Assembly (NCBI GenBank): GCA_027563935.2 | Contig: JANVAS020000222.1 | Coordinates: 6,076,001-6,140,000, forward strand | Length of the DNA stretch: 64,000 nt | Origin: Costus lasius | Taxonomy: Eukaryota > Streptophyta > Magnoliopsida > Zingiberales > Costaceae | Direction: 5' to 3' | In this document: piece after piece, positions 58,360 through 64,000 of the stretch | Layout of the letters: every line of letters starts with the position of its first letter | Position numbering within the stretch: position 1 is the first letter of the stretch | The notes under the pieces: model-generated | Seen by the model: the letters and a program-made list of their open reading frames with translations, nothing else | Told to the model about the DNA's origin: nothing | Databases searched by the model: none | Position numbers and translations under genes: made by a program

Positions 58360-60261
58360 CAAGGTTTTCGATATGATCTATATGATTGCTTTGAAATGTT
58401 TGTGATCCATACATGTTGCGCTTACTTGATGCATGCTTTATTTACATGAAGTTTGCGCTTGTATCATGGTTACATGAAGTTTGCGCTTGTATCATGGTTA
58501 CATGAAGTTTGCGCTTGTATCATGGTTACATGCAGTTTGCGCTCCCCCTTGAAGGGGACTCCCTAATGTTTGCGCTCCCCCTTGAAGGGGACCCCCTTAG
58601 ATCTAAGGGTTATCAACATGCTAGATATGACATATATCTTATGTTCTCAAGTGAAGCATGTTGTTTGTTATGTTTGCGCATGTTCTAAATGTTTTTATAA
58701 AACTTACATCTTGCGCGCATGCTTAGATCTAAGGTGCCCCTACTATAAATCCTTAGATGGGTTGATGGGGTTGAAAGCATCTACTATGTTAGATCCAAAG
58801 TCTGATCAGACCATCTGACAGCCTAGATGGATCGACCAGATGGCACCTGTGCGCAAGCACAAGGTGGCCATAGGTTGATTGCATCTTAGGTGTGTAGCGA
58901 GGTCTGGTTGAGACAACTACTGAACACACATGAGTTAGGCCCGGGGTCACACCCGCTTGCCAAAACTCATGAGGGTGGTTCAGCCCTTGGCGCATGCATG
59001 GTTGACCATTAGGTCAACTCGGGTCAGTTAGGACTCGGTGCATGCAAGGGCAGAGGATCTGACCAGATGGATGAGTGGATCCCTATCAATGGACCATTGT
59101 AAGGTTGTGGAGCACATAAGGAAATTAAAATTGATACCTATGGGGTTTTTCAAAATTTAATTTCATGATTGGATCACATGATGAATGATACCATATGCTT
59201 GTTTATTTAGTCTTATGTGGGTTGCCCTATTGTGTGCTGTGCTGGGGCCTGCGTGCCTGGTAAATTATAAGTTAATATTATTGTGATCTGCGAATCACTT
59301 TTTCATTTAATTTATAATATGTGTTTGACCTGCGAGTCAAAGCTTGTCTAGATAGAGCAAAATGTATTTTGACTAGACAAGAACATAAAAGCACACATCC
59401 AAAAGGAGTATTCACCTGGTGGCGCACCTGAGGTGCTCTTGGCGCTAGGGCCATGGGTTGGACCAGATGAGATGCTAAGGAGCTCAAGTGAAGACTTAAG
59501 TAAAATTAAGGTCTTACTAGGGTTCATGGGCTTTTACCACATAAGATCATGCTTTCTATTTATTGCTTATATACATTAGAACAGCATGAGTTTATCTTCT
59601 GCTATCACCATAGGAATTGCATGATAGTAAAGAAGATAAAAGACCGTTAAAATCCAACGCTAACATATCAAGCTCGTAAGCCTTCTGACGCGAAACCTCA
59701 CTGTTCTGACTATCGTTGGAGCCGTGTTGAACCCACTCAGTGGGCACGTCCATCTATCTTCAGACGGTGCTGGATTTCACCTGCGTGTTACAGAGTAGGG
59801 ATTTATCCCTTCTCGTTGCTCAGCATAGCACGTGGTGGTCCAGGGAGTAGGTCAGGTCAGCTTGACCATGTAGGCTACATATGTGGCGCATATGGTAGCA
59901 CATGGAGGCAGCCATCTGTGGGATCAGAGACTGTGTTGTACCAACTCAGTTGGCACAGTCTGCTGGATTGCCCAGATGAAGGGGAATCGCACGGGTTGGC
60001 GATTGGCTGGGACATCCTACCAGAAATTAATGTTTGTCATCTCTGTGCATCTTATCTCGCCTGAGCGGGACGCGGAGACCAAGTATGAAATCTGGATCCC
60101 ATCTCACTAAAAGAGTATTACTCTTTCGGACTGTTTACTGGATTTTTCAGTCAGACAAAATAGTGAGAAAAGAATCTTTCTTAAGTCCTGGATTGATTCT
60201 GAACATTGATACTAACCTTGCTGTTCTTGCATTGTTGTAGATAACTGCAGCAACGAACACC
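58360..60261 (+). other. 5' leader of H with minisatellite and splice-acceptor-like end
   Basis: The array at 58440-58605 has three GCGCTTGTATCATGGTTACA units and two E-type LTR-end units. A perfect branch-point consensus TACTAAC (60210-60216) and TTGCATTGTTGTAG (ending 60240) precede the gag ATG by 21 bases. The two hairpins are at about 59735 and 59943. Confidence 0.75.
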
Positions 60262-63200
60262 ATGAGCTTCAATGTGCGATCCCTACTGGAAAGGGAGAAG
60301 TTTGCTGGGCCGAACTTCTCTGACTGGTTTGGACACCTTAAGATCGTTCTTAAGGCAGAGAGGAAACTGTATGTCCTCGAGACGGCAATACCGCCGCAAC
60401 CCGCTCCGAACGCCGCAAGGGCGGTTCGGGATGCCTATGAAAAGCACGTCAATGATAGCATTGATGTCGCTTGCCTGATGCTAGCGTCTATGACGCCACC
60501 GCTGCAGCGTCAGCATGAGGATATGTCGGCTATAGAGATTATAGCGAACCTCAAGATGCTGTATGCTGCACAGGCGAGGACAGAACGCTATAATCTGACG
60601 AAGCTCTTCTTTCAGAGCAAACTGGCTGAGGGGAGCCCAGTGGGAGCTCACGTGCTCAAGATGATTGGGCACAAGGAGGCTCTGGAGAAACTGGGGCATA
60701 CCATCAACCAGGAGCTTGCTGTAGATATTATTCTGCAGTCTCTTCCGCCCTCTTTCGATGCGTTCATTATTAACTTTAATATGAACAAAATCGATTGTAC
60801 GCCGGCAGAGCTGCTGAATATGCTCTTGACTACTGAGGAAACTCTGAAGGGAAAGCCTTCAACCTCTGTCTTAATGGTTCCTTCAAGGAACAAGAAGAAG
60901 GGGAAGAAGGGCAAGGCCCCTGTCAAGAACTACAGCAAGGCACTGAAACAGAAGGTGAAGCGGTCGAAGGACAACAGGTGTTTCCACTGTGACCAGCTGG
61001 GTCACTGGAAAAAGGACTGTAAAGCGCTCCAAGGAGATAAGAGGGGAAGCATCGCTTCTGGCTCAGGTATATATGTGACTGAGGTCATGTTATCTTCTTC
61101 TTCTATTTCATGGGTGTTGGACACTGCATGTGGAGTTCACATTTGTTCAAATGTACAGGAACTCAGGAGAAGAAGGCAGGTGGGACAGCATGAGGTAGAC
61201 CTACGCGTTGGAAACGGGGCACGGGTTGCTGCTGTTGCTGTAGGAGACTATTTCATTTCTTTACCATCTGGCATTGTATTAGAATTAAACAATTGTTATT
61301 TTGTACCCAGTATTACCAAGAATATTATCTCTATTCCTGCTCTTGTCAGGAAAGGATTTGCCTTTGAATGCAAGATTTCAAAGTGTGTTTTAACTTATGA
61401 TAATATTGTGTATGCGACTGGTTCAATTAACAATGGGTTATTCATGTTGGACATGGAAAATTCTATACAAAACATTGATAATAAGAAAGCCAAGTATGCT
61501 GATAACAGCACCTTATTATGGCATAGTCGTTTAGGCCATATAAACGAGAAGCGCATTAAGCGGTTGCATGATCATGGACTGCTGGGATCATTCTCCTATG
61601 AGGAGATTGATACATGCAAAGCTTGTTTGATGGGTAAAATGACGAAGTCTCCTTTTCCTAACAAAGGTCAAAGGGCTTCAGGTTTACTTGACCTCATACA
61701 CAGTGATGTGTGTGGGCCATTTAGTAAACATGCCAGAGGTGGCTATCAGTACTTCATTACCTTTACTGATGATTTCAGTAGGTATGGGTATGTCTATTTA
61801 ATGAGACATAAAAGTGAATCTTTTGACAAGTTCAAAGAGTTCAAGAATGAAGTACAAAATCAGTTAGGCCGTAATATCAAGACACTTCGTTCTGATCGAG
61901 GTGGTGAATACCTGAGTCATGCATTTACTGACTATCTAAAGGAGTGTGGGATTATCTCACAGCTCACTCCGCCAGGAACACCACAATGGAATGGTGTGTC
62001 CGAAAGGAGAAATAGAACGTTACTTGATATGGTTCATTCTATGATGAGTCAGGCTACTCTTCCATATTCCTTTTGGGGTTTTGCACTGGAAACAGCTGCA
62101 AAGGTACTAAACCGAGTGCCATCCAAGGCAGTTTCAAAGACGCCATATGAGTTATGGTATGGGAAACAGCCTAGCTTGACATTTATCAGGATCTGGGGTT
62201 GCGAAGCTTATGTCAAAAAGCTCGCCTCTGGGAAACTGGAGAGCAGATCTGAGAAATGTATCTTTGTCGGTTACCCTAAGGAAACTAAGGGTTATTATTT
62301 CTTCGATCCCAAAGAGAACAAGGTTTTTGTTGCTCGGACGGCTATATTTCTTGAGAGGGAATTTCTTCTGCAAGAGGCCAGTGGGATAGAAATAAAGCTG
62401 GATGAGAATCCAGAGGAAGGACAAAGTAGTCAAGCACAGTTGGATGAGCCTGAGCCAGTTGAACAGGTTATTGAACAACCTGAGGCTCAGATAACACGGG
62501 AACCGCGAAGATCGGGAAGGATCCGTCGTCAGCCTGAGCGCTATGACGGAGTCTACATCATTGATAATGATGAACCCCTCACTTATGCGGATGCAGTCAG
62601 TGGACCGGAGTCAGCTAGATGGCTTGAAGCTATGCGAGCCGAAATGGACTCCATGTCAGATAACCAAGTCTGGGATTTGGTTGATCCGCCTCCGGGAGTA
62701 ATCCCTATAGGCTGTAAATGGATCTTCAAGAAGAAGATTGACATGGATGGTAACGTGGTTACCTATAAAGGCAGGCTAGTTGCGAAAGGTTTCAAACAAA
62801 TCTACGGGATAGATTATGATGAAACTTTCTCACCTGTAGCCATGTTTAAGTCTATTCGGATTCTTTTCGCGATAGCAGCATATTACGATTATGAGATCTG
62901 GCAGATGGATGTGAAAACAGCTTTCCTTAATGGAAATCTGGATGAGGATGTGTATATGACAACCTGAGGGTTTCACTAATCCATCAGATCGTCATAAAAT
63001 ATGCAAGTTAAAGAAGTCCATTTATGGACTGAAACAAGCATCTAGAAGCTGGAATATTCGTTTTGATGAATCAATCTCTGAGTTTGGTTTCATCAAGAAT
63101 GAAGACGACCCGTGTGTATATAAGAGGTTTAGTGGGAGCGTGATTACATTCTTAATCCTCTACGTCGATGATATCTTAATCATTGGAAATGATATTCCTG

Positions 63201-64000
63201 AACTGCATGCTGTTAAAGCATGGTTAGGAAAATGTTTCCAGATGAAAGATTTAGGAGAAGCAGCCTATGTGTTAGGTGTGAAGATCTACCGAGATAGATC
63301 TAAGAGGCTTCTCGGGCTGTGCCAGAGTACTTACATCGATAAGGTCCTGGAGAGATTCCATTTAGAGAATTCTAAACGTGGATATCTTCCAGTCAGACAT
63401 GGTCTGAATCTTTCGAAGAGTCAGTGTCCACAAACACAGACTGAGAAAGATGAAATGGACAATACGCCTTATGCTTCGGCTATTGGGTCCATTATGTATG
63501 CGATGTTGTGTACTCGCCCAGACGTCGCTTACGGGTTAAGCGTAACCAGTCGATTCCAAAGTAATCCAGGTTTGGCGCACTGGATTGCAGTCAAGAACAT
63601 CTTAAAATATCTGCGGAGGACCAAAGATATGTTCTTGATATATGGTGGTCAGGAAGAACTCAGTATAGAGGGATATACTGACGCTTCGTTCCAGTCGGAC
63701 CAGGATGATTTCCGATCGCAATCAGGCTATGTTTTTAGCTTGAATGGTGGAGCAGTGGTGTGGAAGAGTTTCAAACAGTCAACTGTTGCTGATTCCACAA
63801 CAGAAGCCGAGTATGTTGCAGCCTCGGAAGCATCCAAGGAGGCAGTGTGGATTCGTAAGTTCGTGAAAGAACTTGGTGTCGTTCCTTCGAGTGCAGATCC
63901 TTTGGTTATCTTCTGTGATAACACTGGAGCAATAGCACAAGCAAAGGAACCACTGTCGCACCAGAAGTCCAAGCACATACAGAGACGGTTTCACTTGATC
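60262..64000 (+). pseudogene. H gag-pol, one 2-bp deletion, truncated by the window
   Basis: The frame is open for 901 codons from MSFNVRSLLEREKF through gag, protease, integrase and the first third of RT. At about 62958-62961 two bases are missing (ATGACAACC versus ATGACACAACC in sisters), and translation stops at 62967. The original register can be followed in another frame through YVDD (about 63164-63175) and RNase H to the window end. The knuckle reads CFHCDQLGHWKKDC, with Asp where the sisters have Gly. Where F is broken (gag) H is intact, and the reverse. Confidence 0.92.

Larger units (their letters stand above)
4518..64000 (+). mobile_element. Element G: Athila-like Ty3/gypsy, fragmented host of all nested copies
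   Basis: The pieces visible in order are: 5' LTR 4518-6403; tRNA-Asp primer site 6410-6427; gag 6566-7298; gag end and protease 8957-9993; spacer, RT, RNase H and integrase start 28099-30173. The gaps are filled by copia insertions C, B and D, the first two bounded by exact duplications of G sequence. The integrase core, any env-like region and the 3' LTR lie beyond the window, because D does not end within it. Stops and frameshifts in every coding piece show that G is long dead. It is the oldest layer of the plus-strand stack. Confidence 0.85.
30174..64000 (-). mobile_element. Element D: copia element hosting E and H
   Basis: Minus strand. The 3' LTR is 30174-31347 plus 49660-50208 (split by E), the interior 50209-55943, and the 5' LTR starts at 55944 and is interrupted by H at 56659. 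Its remaining part and right boundary lie beyond the window. LTR termini TGAAAGTCCCCTTCAAGGG mark a subfamily of its own. The comparable 715 bases of the two LTRs differ at about four positions by eye. The coding frame is badly broken. Confidence 0.9.
56659..64000 (+). mobile_element. Element H: copia element of the F subfamily, cut by the window edge
   Basis: Plus strand: 5' LTR 56659-58345, primer site 58348-58359, leader, then gag-pol to the window end inside RNase H. The 3' LTR and right duplication are outside. LTR, leader repeat and protein are nearly identical to F, in opposite orientation. Confidence 0.94.

Overview
The window is plant nuclear DNA, almost certainly intergenic heterochromatin of a flowering plant. 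I see no host gene in 64 kb. Nearly everything is LTR retrotransposon. The evidence for a plant is Ty1/copia elements primed by initiator tRNA-Met (TGGTATCAGAGC), an Athila/Tat-like Ty3/gypsy element with a tRNA-Asp primer site, and high nesting. The species cannot be named from this sequence.

Layout. Bases 1-1602 are relict sequence with two LTR-terminus-like sequences and a three-copy tandem repeat. Bases 1603-about 4517 are the tail of a minus-strand gypsy element (5' part of its 3' LTR, then non-coding 3' interior). At about 4518 a plus-strand Athila-like gypsy element (G) begins: LTR to 6403, primer site, decayed gag, protease, reverse transcriptase (RT), RNase H and the start of integrase. 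G is cut into pieces by copia elements of one family: solo LTR C (7299-8951) in gag, element B (9994-28093, minus) between protease and RT, and element D (30174 to beyond the window, minus) in integrase.

The copia insertions are themselves nested. A (17397-26494, plus) sits in the 5' LTR of B. E (31348-49654, minus) sits in the 3' LTR of D. F (35710-44945, minus) sits in the integrase region of E. H (56659 to the window end, plus) sits in the 5' LTR of D. Nesting reaches four levels (G > D > E > F). Exact 5-bp target duplications bound A (GTAAT), B (GTATT), C (ATAAA), E (CATCA) and F (CAGCA), which fixes the order of events.

A complete copia element has two LTRs of about 1.69 kb, a leader of about 1.8 kb, and one gag-protease-integrase-RT-RNase H frame of about 1300 codons. 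Only A keeps that frame whole. B has one stop and a changed RT active site, E has four stops, F has one frameshift, D has six homopolymer frameshifts, and H has one frameshift and is cut by the window edge. A is the obvious candidate for an autonomous, possibly active copy.

The least explained material is in non-coding parts: a 72-bp palindrome-cored repeat in the gypsy LTR, a tRNA T-arm-like segment and paired covarying hairpins in the copia leader, and a small repeat in the F and H leaders that carries the LTR end of a different subfamily. I did not find a new protein system.
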